Below are positions 12,030 through 22,483 of a stretch of DNA of 64,000 nt, in pieces (position 1 is the first letter of the stretch; each line of letters begins with the position of its first letter). The notes beneath the pieces were generated by a model. It saw nothing but the letters and a program-made list of their open reading frames with translations, was not told the origin of the DNA and made no database searches. This DNA comes from Raphanus sativus (Eukaryota; Streptophyta; Magnoliopsida; Brassicales; Brassicaceae), in assembly GCF_000801105.2 (NCBI RefSeq), contig NC_079515.1, positions 10,664,001-10,728,000 on the forward strand, read 5' to 3'. Made by a program: the position numbers and the translations under genes.

Positions 12030-12037
12030 TATAAAAC
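12030..12037 (+). promoter_or_regulatory. Probable TATA box of CIPK7
   Basis: tataaaac lies about 80 bp before the ATG at 12115, with a CT/CA-rich leader between them, a usual plant arrangement. Confidence 0.5.
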
Positions 12038-12114
12038 CAAACATCGAGTCACCAAACAACTCGTCCCTGAAAACCACACAAAAAAACTCAGGCGCCACCA
12101 CTACCTCCTCCTCC

Positions 12115-13374
12115 ATGGACTCTCTTCCTCAACAGCAAAACCAGTCACCTCCAGCGAAAACCCTCCTCGGAAAATACGAGCTCGGCCGCCGTCTCGGCAG
12201 CGGAAGCTTCGCGAAAGTCCATTTAGCCCGTTCCATCTCAACCAGCGACCTCGTCGCCGTCAAAATCATCGACAAGAAGCGAACCATCGAATCCAACATG
12301 GAGCCGAGGATCATCCGCGAGATAGACGCGATGCGTCGTCTCCGCGACCACCCCAACATCCTCAAGATCCACGAAGTCATGGCCACCAAATCCAAAATCT
12401 ACCTCGTCGTGGAGCTCGCCGTCGGCGGCGAGCTTTTCTCCAGACTCCTCCGCCGCGGCCGTCTCCCCGAACCAACCGCTCGCCGCTACTTCCAGCAGCT
12501 CGCCTCCGCGCTCCGATTCTCCCACCTCCACGGCGTCGCTCACCGCGACGTAAAGCCGCAGAACCTCCTCTTGGACGAGGGAGGCAACCTCAAGGTCTCG
12601 GACTTCGGCCTGTCCGCTCTGCCGGAGCATCTCCGGGAAGGATTGCTCCACACGGCGTGCGGTACGCCGGCTTACACGGCTCCGGAGGTTATCTCGCGGC
12701 GAGGATACGACGGAGGGAAGGCTGACGCGTGGTCTTGTGGAGTGATACTGTACGTTCTTCTCGTTGGTTACGTTCCTTTCGATGATTCCAACATTGCTTC
12801 CATGTATCGGAAGATTCAACGGAGAGAGTATCGTTTCCCGAGCTGGATCTCGAAGCAAGCGAGATCTGTTATATATCAGATGCTTGATCCGAATCCTGAG
12901 ACGAGGATGAGTGTAGAGTCTGTTATGGATACAACCTGGTTCAAGAAATCGTTAACCGGTTCTGAATTGGATTTTAATAATATCCTCGAACCGGAACCGG
13001 TTCTTGAGAAATCGAGTTCGGGGATTACGGCCTTTGATCTTATCTCGCTTTCATCGGGGTTGGATCTCTCCGGATTGTTTGAGGTTAAGAGAAAGAAAGA
13101 GAGGAGGTTCACGGCGAAGGTCTCCGCCGTGGAAGTAGAGGAGAAGGTGAAGGCGATTGGGGAGAGATTAGGTTACGTAGTGAAGAAGACGAAGAAAGAA
13201 GTTGGATTAGGAAGAGGAAGAACGGAGATAGTTGTGGAAGCGGTGGAGTTAGCGGCGGATGTTGTGGTGGTTGAAGTGAAAGTAGTTGATGGAGATGAAG
13301 AAGACTCACGGTGGTCCGATTTGATTACAGAGCTTGGAGATATAGTTCTCTCATGGCACAATGACGTCATGTAA
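12115..13374 (+). CDS. CIPK7: CBL-interacting protein kinase 7 (SnRK3 family)
   Basis: A 419-residue intronless Ser/Thr kinase of the CIPK/SnRK3 family, which is activated by calcium-bound CBL sensors. The catalytic domain spans about residues 21-279: glycine loop GSGSFAKV, lysine in VAVK (K50), E69, HRDVKPQN (D145), DFG (163-165) and APE (189-191). The CBL-binding segment is at about 303-322 ([12 protein letters not shown]), with T where many family members have N of the NAF motif. A PPI-like region follows (RRFTAKVSA onward), and the C-terminus ends [20 protein letters not shown]. Length and sequence fit Arabidopsis CIPK7 (At3g23000), and the downstream PPR neighbour supports that. A TATA box and a G-box lie upstream. 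The GC-rich 5' half is typical of intronless CIPK genes. All catalytic residues are intact, so it is probably functional. Confidence 0.95.
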   Translation: MDSLPQQQNQSPPAKTLLGKYELGRRLGSGSFAKVHLARSISTSDLVAVKIIDKKRTIESNMEPRIIREIDAMRRLRDHPNILKIHEVMATKSKIYLVVELAVGGELFSRLLRRGRLPEPTARRYFQQLASALRFSHLHGVAHRDVKPQNLLLDEGGNLKVSDFGLSALPEHLREGLLHTACGTPAYTAPEVISRRGYDGGKADAWSCGVILYVLLVGYVPFDDSNIASMYRKIQRREYRFPSWISKQARSVIYQMLDPNPETRMSVESVMDTTWFKKSLTGSELDFNNILEPEPVLEKSSSGITAFDLISLSSGLDLSGLFEVKRKKERRFTAKVSAVEVEEKVKAIGERLGYVVKKTKKEVGLGRGRTEIVVEAVELAADVVVVEVKVVDGDEEDSRWSDLITELGDIVLSWHNDVM

Positions 13375-13543
13375 ATACTTTGTGACGTGTTAGCTTTTGT
13401 TCAATCTTGTATAGTTAATGAAATAACATTTTATCGTGGCCTTGTTCGTTTACATGACCAACTGTAATTTGTGATTAGTTGTAGTTGCAAGGTTGACATG
13501 TAAACAGATATACATAGGCACAACAATCTACCAAAACTAAACC

Positions 13544-16093
13544 CTAAAGCTCATCGCAATCTTCGTTACTGCTTTGAATCCCAACAAGAGAAGAGAGAGT
13601 GGAGATCCATAACTCCAAACCTCTCTTGATCTCTTGTTTCCTCACTTCTTCCATCTTACGGACAGCTTTCTTCGACAAGCCGAGTTTGATCAGTATGGTC
13701 CCAAGCGACTTAAACGTCGAGTCATCTGGTCTAACCCCGGACGCAACCATCTCTTTAAAAATCTCAACAGCTTCTTTAAACCTCCCGTCCAAAGCGTATA
13801 AACCAAGAACACTGTTGTAACTCAAAGGAACAGTGAGAATCTTCATCTCCCTCATCTGTTTCGCTACCTGAGTCGCTTCTTCGAACCTGCCGTTCTTCTT
13901 GTACATACATAGCATCATAGCAAAACTGAACTCGTTTGCTTCTCCTCTCTGTTTCATGCTCTCGAATATCGCTTCCGCTTTTCTCACCATCGATCTTTCG
14001 CTGTACAGGTTGATCATACAGTTTGATGTGTACACGTCTGGATACTGCGTCGTGTTACATGATTCAAGAAGCTCTCTGTAGATAGCTTCAGCTTCGTTCA
14101 AGTACCCGACTTTAGTGTAGAGCTTAATCAGTGAACTCTGTATAACAGAGTTCCCTGTAATTCCAGCTTTTCTCATCGCTTCTACATAACTCATAGCTTC
14201 TTGAACGTTTCCAGTATCCGCAAAAGCATTGATCAACACTCCATAGACAACAACATCAGGCTCAATATTGAAGTCAACCATCTCTTTGTACACTTCCTCT
14301 GCCATATTGAGCTGACCAAGTTTCACAAAGCTCGATATCACAGCGCAGTACGGTATGCAATCGCTCACGTAACCCGTCTCTCTCATTTTCTCCAGGTACG
14401 ATCTGGCTTTATGAGGCATGTCGGAGCTCGCAAGGATCTGGACGAGAGTGTTGTACGTGCACTTATCCGGCGTGACGCCGTAACTCATCATGCTCTCAAA
14501 TAAGTCACAAGCCTTTTCACAGCTTTTACCGATTCCATACGCTTTGATCATCACATTGTACTCAATAACCGTTCTCTTGTTCACTTCTTGGCAGCAGATA
14601 AACACTCTCTCGGCTTCTGTTAGATATCCACGCTCGCCATATGCGTCAATGTTGGCTGAATAGCCTTCAGAGCTCATTTTACCCGTGAGATGAAACCTTT
14701 GGAACCAAGACCATGATTTCTCAAGCATCTCCGCTTCTATATACATCCTAGTGAGAGCAGACTGCGTATACTCATCGATCTCGACATCGTTATCATCCAT
14801 CTCCCATACAAGCTCTTCAGCTTCCTCAACCATATGTCTTATCGACAACGCGTAAAGGAGGGTTCGGTAACTTACAGGGTCTGGTTTAAGCCCGGCGTCT
14901 TTCATTTCTTTGAAGTAAGCTCCTGCTCTTTCGATATCGTTGTTCTTGGTGTGAAGCGAGATGAGAATGTTGTATGTTCTTGTGTCAGGTAAGCACTGAA
15001 GCTTCATCGTTTTCATCAAGGAAGTCACCTCTCCAAGCTGGCCGTTGTTGCCATACATATGAATCATGGTGTTAAAAGTCACTGTGGTTGGCACAATCCC
15101 TTCTTCTAGCATCCTCTTGAACGTCTCCGAAGCCTCTTTGATCTGTCCCGATTTACCATACGTATCGATCATCGTATTGTAAGTATAAGAGCTCAAGCAA
15201 ACACGCGACTCCATCTTCTTCTCTTTGCCGCCGCCGTGCGACCATTTCTTGAAAAAGTCCTCTGCTTTTTGAAACTCTCTTGCCTTTTTATACATTTGAA
15301 GAACGATACCCGTTGTGACTTCGTCAGGCTGCATCCCTATCTTACTCATCTTCCCTAGCCAACAAAGGGCATGTACTTTAAGCCCACCTTTGCTATAAAC
15401 ATCAATGAGAGTCCCATAGGTTGAATTAATCGGCTTGATGCCTTTTCTGATCATCTCTTCCCACAAACTCTGAACATACCTCCATTTACGAGCTTTCCCA
15501 AGAATCCTAAGCATGATATTGTAATGAATCACGTTCAGCTCATAGCATTCTTTGCTCTTAAACCACTCGAAAATCTCTACCGCTCTCTCCCACCGCGTCT
15601 GCTCTTTCAAGATAATCGTCCTCTCCTTGTTGCTAAGCCTCTCCTCCCACGGACCTAACGCGTCGCCAACATTCTGAATACGATCCAGAGCCTCTAGAAT
15701 AGCGGGAATACATCCTCCGTAACTCAGACCTTTCGTCGAACACTTGGCGTGCGCTTTACTAACCATACAGTTTCCGTTAAATCCAGCATCTTTAGCCTTC
15801 TTGCCAACAAACCCATCACTAATCCTTGACTTTCCGATGCGGGTATCAATTGGGTTTACGATAAGTAAGTTTCTTCCGGAGATAACTTCACGGGGAATAG
15901 TACTAACACCTCCACGGTCGTAGTCTCTGCTGATTCTTTGGTGTGTCCCCTTGCTGCCGTCGTGGGTTCCTGGTACGTAGTTCTGCTTCACTTTCTTGAA
16001 AGATGGGAGCTTGTCCAGAGGGAAGATAGGTATTGTTTTGGTGGAACAGAGAACGTGTAAGCTACTTCCATCGAGACGAAGATTCAACAACAT
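13544..16093 (-). CDS. P-type pentatricopeptide repeat protein (At3g23020-like)
   Basis: A single-exon protein of 849 residues. From about residue 180 onward it is a run of more than a dozen 35-residue PPR units, with typical signatures such as YNTMIDTYGKSG, TFNTMIHMYGNNGQL, TYNTLVQILASSD and VVYGVLINAFADTGN. There is no E/DYW extension, so it belongs to the P class, whose members bind organellar RNA and affect stability, splicing or translation. The N-terminal 60 residues are basic and hydroxylated, compatible with an organelle targeting peptide. The specific RNA target is unknown. The start at 16093 (MLLNLRLDGSS) is supported because the partial copy at 22.5-23.2 kb conserves the same start. 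The gene is convergent with CIPK7, only 169 bp from its stop. Confidence 0.93.
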   Translation of the reverse strand: MLLNLRLDGSSLHVLCSTKTIPIFPLDKLPSFKKVKQNYVPGTHDGSKGTHQRISRDYDRGGVSTIPREVISGRNLLIVNPIDTRIGKSRISDGFVGKKAKDAGFNGNCMVSKAHAKCSTKGLSYGGCIPAILEALDRIQNVGDALGPWEERLSNKERTIILKEQTRWERAVEIFEWFKSKECYELNVIHYNIMLRILGKARKWRYVQSLWEEMIRKGIKPINSTYGTLIDVYSKGGLKVHALCWLGKMSKIGMQPDEVTTGIVLQMYKKAREFQKAEDFFKKWSHGGGKEKKMESRVCLSSYTYNTMIDTYGKSGQIKEASETFKRMLEEGIVPTTVTFNTMIHMYGNNGQLGEVTSLMKTMKLQCLPDTRTYNILISLHTKNNDIERAGAYFKEMKDAGLKPDPVSYRTLLYALSIRHMVEEAEELVWEMDDNDVEIDEYTQSALTRMYIEAEMLEKSWSWFQRFHLTGKMSSEGYSANIDAYGERGYLTEAERVFICCQEVNKRTVIEYNVMIKAYGIGKSCEKACDLFESMMSYGVTPDKCTYNTLVQILASSDMPHKARSYLEKMRETGYVSDCIPYCAVISSFVKLGQLNMAEEVYKEMVDFNIEPDVVVYGVLINAFADTGNVQEAMSYVEAMRKAGITGNSVIQSSLIKLYTKVGYLNEAEAIYRELLESCNTTQYPDVYTSNCMINLYSERSMVRKAEAIFESMKQRGEANEFSFAMMLCMYKKNGRFEEATQVAKQMREMKILTVPLSYNSVLGLYALDGRFKEAVEIFKEMVASGVRPDDSTFKSLGTILIKLGLSKKAVRKMEEVRKQEIKRGLELWISTLSSLVGIQSSNEDCDEL

Positions 16094-16560
16094 TTTTCAG
16101 CTGTAATGAGCATTTAGTTATTCACCAACAAGACGGTGACTACTTTTGCCGGCGAATGGGATTTCTCTGTAGAAATCCGATAATAGTTTCGCGCGCACTC
16201 GTTGCGTTTGTCCGATTGAAACGAGAGAGAGAGAGAGAGGGACGCTTTGGGTTGAGTTTTAGTAATTTCGTAATGTTTCAAGCCCTTAAAGGAAAGAAGA
16301 TAACTGTGCTACGCTGAAGTTTTCTATTTTTACAAAGGAGGTCTTTCGTTTCTTTTATTTGCAAAATATTATCGGCATTTCATTATGGATACCTAAAGAA
16401 CCTGAAAAGGCTAATGGTAATGGATACTGCGGTTCTGTCAGAGTACAATCTGTGCTCTACTAGAAGAACTTGTATTGTGAACTATTTGTACTTCAGCTCA
16501 CTTAGTGAAAAAATATTCTTGAAACTTGAGGTGTTACACATCCCATCCCATGGATCCCTG
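15220..16560 (-). repeat. Parent segment of a dispersed duplication (PPR 5' half plus promoter)
   Basis: The first third of the PPR coding region and its upstream DNA are repeated in the same orientation at about 22490-23460. The upstream match includes a shared gttacacatcccatc block. The copy lacks the equivalent of about 16120-16325, which holds the 5' leader region here. Confidence 0.85.
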
Positions 16561-16628
16561 AAGTTTTAAATTCTCAATCTTGTAAAGGAGATTACGTCCT
16601 TTCTAAATCCATAGCTTTAGGTAGTCTT

Positions 16629-16795
16629 CGGTGGCGGAACTATGCCTATTTTGGGTGGGGCAGTTGCCCCCTATGATCTTTAAAAATTTCATGTAATTAT
16701 ATGCAATTTTTTTATAATGGCCATGATGATGTTCAAATTATACATTGACATTAAAATTTTGCTCCGGATAAAAATAAATTCTAGATCCGCCACTG
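16629..16795. mobile_element. 167-bp hAT-type MITE with 8-bp target duplication
   Basis: The ends cggtggcggaac and gatccgccactg are inverted matches of the CAGTGGCGGA type. Flanking octamers gtagtctt (16621-16628) and gtagtttt (16796-16803) differ at one base. There is no coding capacity. Confidence 0.75.
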
Positions 16796-17269
16796 GTAGT
16801 TTTGTTTATCATTTCCTTGGTCTTTTTCATAAAAAGTTAAACCAACCTCTGTTTTTTGCTTTGGTTAACTATTCCTTTTTTTTTGGCTTTGGTTACAGAT
16901 CCACTGCCTTAGTCACTTTCACTTAGTTCACCAGTGATCTCTTAAAAAAACAGAATCCTATAATCACCTTGTTAGAAGTTCAAGATTTCTAGAGACACAA
17001 CATGCATAAGAGATCCCAACCTCAGAGTTCACAACCTTATTGACTTTCAGACAAAGGAATGGATTGTAGACGTGCTAAATGAACTAGTTGATGCGTAAGG
17101 AGATATTAATCATATTTTAGCACTGAAAACGAGCCCATTAGGCAAGCAAGATAACTATAGCGGGGCAATTAGGTCACAGTTTGAGTGTGATACGTTGGGC
17201 TCATGAACAGAGGACGAAAAGTGATCACCCATAGTTGCTAGAACCAATCGATAATGCCAGTAAGAAAAC

Positions 17270-17490
17270 AGTATGGAAGCTGAAGACCCCGAAGAAGATC
17301 ATACGCTTTCTATGGCAAACTTTGTCCGGTTTTGTGGCGTCGGCAAGCCGACCAGCACTATGGGATCAATAGGATTTATATGCAGTATGGAGAAGAGAAA
17401 GATACGATCAACCATATTCTTTTCTAATTCCCTCCTACGATCCAGGTTTGAGCTCTTTCAAAAGCGTTTTTCAAATCAATCGTCATGTCC
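17270..17490 (+). pseudogene. LINE RT zinc-binding region relic
   Basis: One frame reads VWKLKTPKKIIRFLWQTLSG, the start of the zf-RVT region of plant LINEs. A neighbouring frame then gives YGEEKDTINHILF, the usual C..CG..EDTINHILF continuation. Frames are broken and the flanks are lost. Confidence 0.7.
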
Positions 17491-18026
17491 GTTTCTGTAT
17501 CTAGATGCTGCATTTAGATGCTAGATGCTAATATTCAGATGTTGTTCGTTTAGACACTGTTGCATCAACACCTAGTTGCAGCATCAAGGTAAAATATCTA
17601 GAATCTAAATATATGAGATGAAAAAAAATGTATAGTTTGGATGCTATGTTTACATCTTAAAATCCAAAAACATAAATATTTTTAATATGTTTTTACATCT
17701 CTAAATCATCAACATAAAACATAAATATTGTTTACATCTCTAAATTAACAACGATAGCAGTTCAATAAAACATGCTATAACAATCTGCTATCAATGTAGA
17801 CTTTTTTGTATTGCATGTTTATCATTTCTTTTGTCAGTTTCACCTGGTTAAAATCAACACATTTTTCCTTTGGTTGATGTTTCATTTTCTTAGTCACTTT
17901 CCCCGAATTCAGTGATGACCTAACAAAGAAAACGATCCAAATTTTAGCAAAAAAAGATGAAATCAAACAAAAATCCAGTAATTACCTTGTTGAAATTTTA
18001 AAATGTCAATTGATTATGCATATATA

Positions 18027-18876
18027 GGGGTGTGGGTTTGGTATCCACTCCAGTTTGGATTGGGTATTTCAGATTTTCGGGTATTTCGGTATAAAGGTAT
18101 AGAACCCGTTCGTATATTTCTCTACTTCGCGTCGGGTTTGGATATTTTAATTTGGGTTCGATTATTTCGGGTAGAGTTCGGATATTTAGATTTTGAAATA
18201 AAAATATTTTTTTCATTTTTAAGTTTCTTGTATTTAAAAATATAACGTTTACTTAACTGATTTCTTATTTTTAACTAGTGTTTTCCTACACCACGTGCAG
18301 AAATAAATTTTTTAAACTTTAAATTATATTTAACATAATATTTAATTTTAATTATATATAAAGATAAATAAATATATTTTATTTAAATTTATATTTAATA
18401 ATATTTATGTATAATATTTAAAATTGTACTCTTGGAAATGTTTTTTATTTTGGTAAAATATATTAAATCAAATTCTATAAAATTAAGAGAAAAAATTGTT
18501 AGATATATAATTTTCAAAAAAAAAACTAAATAATATTCCTAAAACTTGTAACATTAAAAGGAAATGTATTTATAATTTTGTAATATTAAAAATAAATATA
18601 TGATTTATTAATATATTTTCATAATTTTATCAAAAAAAATAAATATTTATATAGAAAGTTAACATTAGTGATGATATACGAATTAATAGTCATTGCCATA
18701 TCTAAAAAAAATATTACCAAAAACTATAAAGTTTTATAAGGAAAATTGCACATGTCATAATTAACTAACTAGGTAGTAACCCGCGCCTTGCGCGGGATGA
18801 GATAGTTAGATCAGCAATTTTTCAAAAATATTAGAAAGTATATATATATATAGTTTGGAATTTGGGTTTTGTGTGT

Positions 18877-18945
<69 letters not shown>

Positions 18946-19446
18946 ATCATATTTTTTTTGTAAGTCATGTCATCTATTGAACGTGGTGATGACATGTGCC
19001 AAATCACTTCACAAATAATCTATAAGGGATATGAGTGATTAATAGATTTGGAAATAACATTTTCAAAAAATAAATAAACATTAATTTGGTTATTGTTTTT
19101 AAATTTTGGATGTAACTTTTGTTAATACATGAAACAAAAAGCTTAACATGCATTTTAAGTGAGTGTAAAATCATTTTATCTGTAATTATATGTATATTAT
19201 ATGATCTTAAAATATGTGTAGCATCAATATAAATATTTTTAATAAAATGAAAAAATGTAAACTAGAAATATAAGGTTAAATATACATATGTTCGGTTATC
19301 TTCGGATATCCATTCAGTTCTGATATTACCCATTTTGGTTTGAATATCAAATATCTCTTAAATCAATACACGTTCAGATATATAGCTATATCAGTTCGGA
19401 TTTTCTAATCGGGTTCAGATATGGGTAAAATATCTAGGCCTACTCT
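18027..19446. mobile_element. Decayed TE cluster with two Helitron 3' ends
   Basis: The outer repeat starts with taggggtgtgggtttgg and fades near 19446 (tatctaggccta); its TIR match is weak. Two minus-strand Helitron ends lie inside. At 18275 ctag precedes a cctacaccacgtgcag hairpin. At 18769 ctag precedes a hairpin cccgcgccttgcgcggg. A candidate 5' end for the second is the ga at 19203-19204, giving a 436-bp element with A/T flanks. Other 5' ends were not found. Confidence 0.5.
18881..18940. repeat. (CT)n microsatellite
   Basis: Thirty uninterrupted CT units inside the Helitron-like sequence. Confidence 0.98.
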
Positions 19447-19887
19447 TACACATGACACCATATGTATATTGAAATTCCAATGAAGTTCCTTCTAATTTAT
19501 TTTAATAACCCTTCCCCCAAACCCAGTCTATTTGATTCTTAGATCATGCTCATTGATGAACCCCTGGTTGGGATTCATAATTTCAATTTTTTTTTCGTTT
19601 GACTTAGAAAAAAAATAGAGAATTGACCTGTAGTGGGCCGCCACGTGGCGTGGAGCCCACTAAACCGGAAGCAAGGAATTCAATGCTTTATGATTTTTTA
19701 TTACTTTTTTTTGGGCCTTGTGTGAATTTATTGCATGACCCTTCAATGGGCATGCTCTTATATCACATGCCTCTGGTAAAATATATGTATATAAGAATTT
19801 TTTTTAAGAGATTTCTAATATATTTTCCACATATGAAAATAAATAGTTTGATGTCAAATAAAAGAGGAAAAAGGAAAGGAACGGATC

Positions 19888-21096
19888 AATCCGACACTTC
19901 TAGTGAGAGAGAAGAGAGAGGGTAAAAGAAAAAGTAGATCGAGAGGAGGGGGGAGGGGGGGGGGGGTGGTTATGTCTTTTGTTCTGATTTAGGAGGTTTG
20001 GTCGAGGTTTTGTGGTGGGTAGAGATAGATCTGTGATGAAGATTGTGATTTTCTGGTGAGTTTCTGTTTGGATTGGTCTGTTTAGATTGGTTCCTATCTT
20101 ATTTCTGGTACGCGGTGGTTGTACTCAGCCGGTTCAGATGTGGGTGCTTAAGTTTTTCTCGGATCTGGTCAGACAACATTCCAAGCGAGACATCAGAGGT
20201 CATAGATCTTCCTATCATCTTCTCTGCCTTTTGTCCTTTTGCGTTCTTTTAGAGAGAAGAACTCGTGTTTCTTCTAAACAGCCGGTTATCTTTTCCGGCG
20301 ACCTGGCTCCCGTGTATCGGGCTTCGACTCTGGCTTACTGTAGCTACTTTAGCACTGTAAGGCTGGCTTTTGGCTCTGACGTCGTCTCATCTTGGCTGGG
20401 AAACGTTGGCTTCTGTCTCGCGTTTTGTTACTATGGGATCCTACTTCCGGTTCGTTCCTGGTGGATTAGCGGATTCGAATATACGCCGGTGACTTTCTGA
20501 TACAGCGAAACTCAATGATCAATATAGGTTCGTATTACTCGTATTACTCGATCCAATGTATGAATTACAAAGAACCGCTCTCACCACGCCAAGAGCTTAC
20601 AGGTAGAAACAGCTCAATAACAATGGCGAAATTCAATCTCACAAACTCTCAGAGAAAAGCTTAAGAAAAGTTCTTTTCAAAATATCTGATAATGATCAAT
20701 TGATTCTTCCTCCTCCTTTTATTCTTCTTCTTCTCGCTTCACTTCTGTAACAAACTCCAACTGACTCTTCTCCATTCTACACGTGTCCTCGTCTTCAGTC
20801 CTTTTATTATTTAATTTGTGACGTCATCTTTTCCTATATCACTTTCCAGTCATGAAGTCCGTTGGTGTTCTTGATTCAGGTAACACGCTAAAGGTTAACG
20901 CGTGGAATAGGGGCGCTAAAGGTTAACACGTGGAATAGGGTTGTTGGATTGCGTTGGACCTTATTTTGTTTGGACGTTATGGATCTTGTTGTTTAATGTT
21001 CGTTTTATGGTTAGCCGAGATCTATGGACTTTGTATTTGTATAACTTCGGTCGGTTAATAGGCTTTAGCCTCTTAATAATAAAGATGACAAAAAAA
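19888..21096 (+). mobile_element. Short non-LTR retroposon with 13-bp target duplication
   Basis: The 3' end is aataaagatgac followed by an A-run. The direct repeat aaaggaacggatc at 19875-19887 and 21097-21109 brackets the insert. The body is richer in G+C than its surroundings and starts with a purine-rich gagagagaagagaggg leader. The 137-codon frame at 20087-20500 lies inside and matches no protein I recognise, so it is not called as a gene. A solo LTR (20498-20841) is nested in it; without that the element is about 860 bp, close to the 838 bp of a similar insert at 59799-60636. A LINE-derived non-autonomous element is the likely class. Confidence 0.7.
20498..20841. mobile_element. Solo LTR (344 bp) with 5-bp target duplication
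   Basis: The segment starts with TG (tgatacagcg) and ends with CA (cctatatca). It is flanked by ctttc at 20493-20497 and 20842-20846. No internal retrotransposon sequence or second LTR is present. This fits a solo LTR produced by recombination, inserted in the retroposon at 19888-21096. Confidence 0.7.
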
Positions 21097-21193
21097 AAAG
21101 GAACGGATCGGAACTTATTTGTGTATGTATACGACAAAGCCCTAATTACTGTATATATTTGTATTGCAGCGTTTGTTGAAACTTGGAAGAAGA

Positions 21194-22222
21194 ATGACGA
21201 CTATGTCCGATCTTGCACCGGAATTGGTTGGGGAGATACTCGCTAGGGTTCCAATAACATTTCTGAGAGCAGTGCGATCTACTTGCAAATCATGGGATAG
21301 TCTGTCCGAAAACTTGATTTTCGGTAAAGCAGTAGCAAGAAAGCAGCTTCTAGGGTTCATGACGATGGATTATATGCTTTGCTCAGTGATATTCGATCTC
21401 CAAGGAGTCCGCAACGGCTTTATCGATATATCTTTAAATGAGATAGAGAGATTTAATCGCAACAAGATAGATAAAGTGTTCCACTGTGACGGTTTAGTGT
21501 TATGTGTCATCAGTGACCATGCGAAGATCTTGGTGTGGAATCCGTATTTGGCGCAAACAAGGTTGATTACACCTATAGAAAGCTTCATCAAAACCACTGA
21601 CCAGTATGCACTTGGACATGACAGCAACGGTAACCAAAAGATCTTGAAATTTTCTGTTTGTCGCGAAGCTGCGTATAATTATGATACGCATTATGAGATC
21701 TACGATTTTAGCTCGGATTCATGGAAGGTTGTTTGGCCTTTAGGTCCTAGGGACTGGAGTATTCCACCATGCCAATGCGGCCTTTCTTTGAAGGGAAATA
21801 CTTACTTTATTGCTTCTAGTATAAAAGGACTAGCTTGTTTTTTACTCTGTTTTGATTTTACAAGAGAGAGATTCGGACAGCTTCAACTTCCTTTTCACAC
21901 TTCTGGATATCCTGTGACCCTGTCCTGTGCTTGGGAAGAGCAGCTCGCGGTGCTCTATTTAGAGAAAGAAGATGAGATATTGGAGATTTGGGTTACGGAT
22001 AAGATCGAGTGCAACACAGTGTCGTGGAGCAAGTTTTTCAAAGTGTCTATTAGTATCAAACCATTCAATGTTTATGCACTTGGCTTCTTCATTGACGAGG
22101 AGAAGAGAGTTGCTGCGGTTTTTGCCCAAGGCAAAAAAAAAATCGAACGGTACCTACAAAACAGCTTACATCATTGGAGAAGATCAATGTTTAAAATCTG
22201 TGAGAACTGGGGAATCTCTTAA
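21194..22222 (+). CDS. F-box protein with FBA domain, C-terminus frameshifted
   Basis: A predicted SCF ubiquitin-ligase substrate receptor. The N-terminal F-box (residues about 7-40, LAPELVGEILARVPITFLRAVRSTCK...) should bind an ASK/SKP1 protein. An F-box-associated (FBA_1) region follows, with HCDGLVLCV, ILVWNPYLAQTR and YEIYDFSSDSWKVV. The ATG at 21194 is chosen because an upstream in-frame ATG at 21164 only adds a short non-conserved stretch near a possible splice acceptor (ttgcag). At a run of ten A residues (22133-22142) the conserved FBA ending shifts to another frame (KTAYIIGEDQCLKSVRTGESLKDM to 22295). The annotated 342-residue product therefore ends in non-homologous sequence. This may be a true slippage mutation or a base-calling error. 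The gene is not in the Arabidopsis order and belongs to a fast-turnover family. Substrate unknown. Confidence 0.8.
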   Translation: MTTMSDLAPELVGEILARVPITFLRAVRSTCKSWDSLSENLIFGKAVARKQLLGFMTMDYMLCSVIFDLQGVRNGFIDISLNEIERFNRNKIDKVFHCDGLVLCVISDHAKILVWNPYLAQTRLITPIESFIKTTDQYALGHDSNGNQKILKFSVCREAAYNYDTHYEIYDFSSDSWKVVWPLGPRDWSIPPCQCGLSLKGNTYFIASSIKGLACFLLCFDFTRERFGQLQLPFHTSGYPVTLSCAWEEQLAVLYLEKEDEILEIWVTDKIECNTVSWSKFFKVSISIKPFNVYALGFFIDEEKRVAAVFAQGKKKIERYLQNSLHHWRRSMFKICENWGIS

Positions 22223-22483
22223 AGACATGAGGAAACCACTTGTGTTCTCTTCTTATCGTCCAAGTTTAGTGCAAATTTACCAACCGCCCAAATAAAAGAA
22301 AGAGATACTTGTGATTGTTTTAGTAACTGTTTCGCATTTTACTGTTAAGACTTTTAAAATAAAGGATTTACATTCATCATCTTTTTCTCTGGATAACACA
22401 TTCATGATCACATTTCATCTTTTTATTACATTCCAAGGCACATGCTGTTACTAGAGTAGTTTTTAAGGTTAGTTACCTCACTG

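Larger units (their letters stand above)
16561..18026. other. Intergenic DNA with small TE relics
   Basis: It contains a 167-bp hAT MITE (16629-16795) and a LINE zinc-binding relic (about 17270-17490). The remainder is AT-rich with no convincing gene. Confidence 0.5.

Noticed and set aside
12129..13370. Long open frames antisense to CIPK7 (for example 12238-12858, 206 codons)
   Set aside because: They mirror the GC-rich codon structure of CIPK7, have no domain, and lie fully within its coding region.
19940..19967. G-run as a possible G-quadruplex regulator
   Set aside because: Its uninterrupted homopolymer form in the retroposon leader is as well explained by simple-repeat expansion; no functional context.
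20087..20500. 137-codon frame as a host gene
   Set aside because: It lies inside a retroposon bounded by a 13-bp target duplication and runs to the edge of a solo LTR; no domain.
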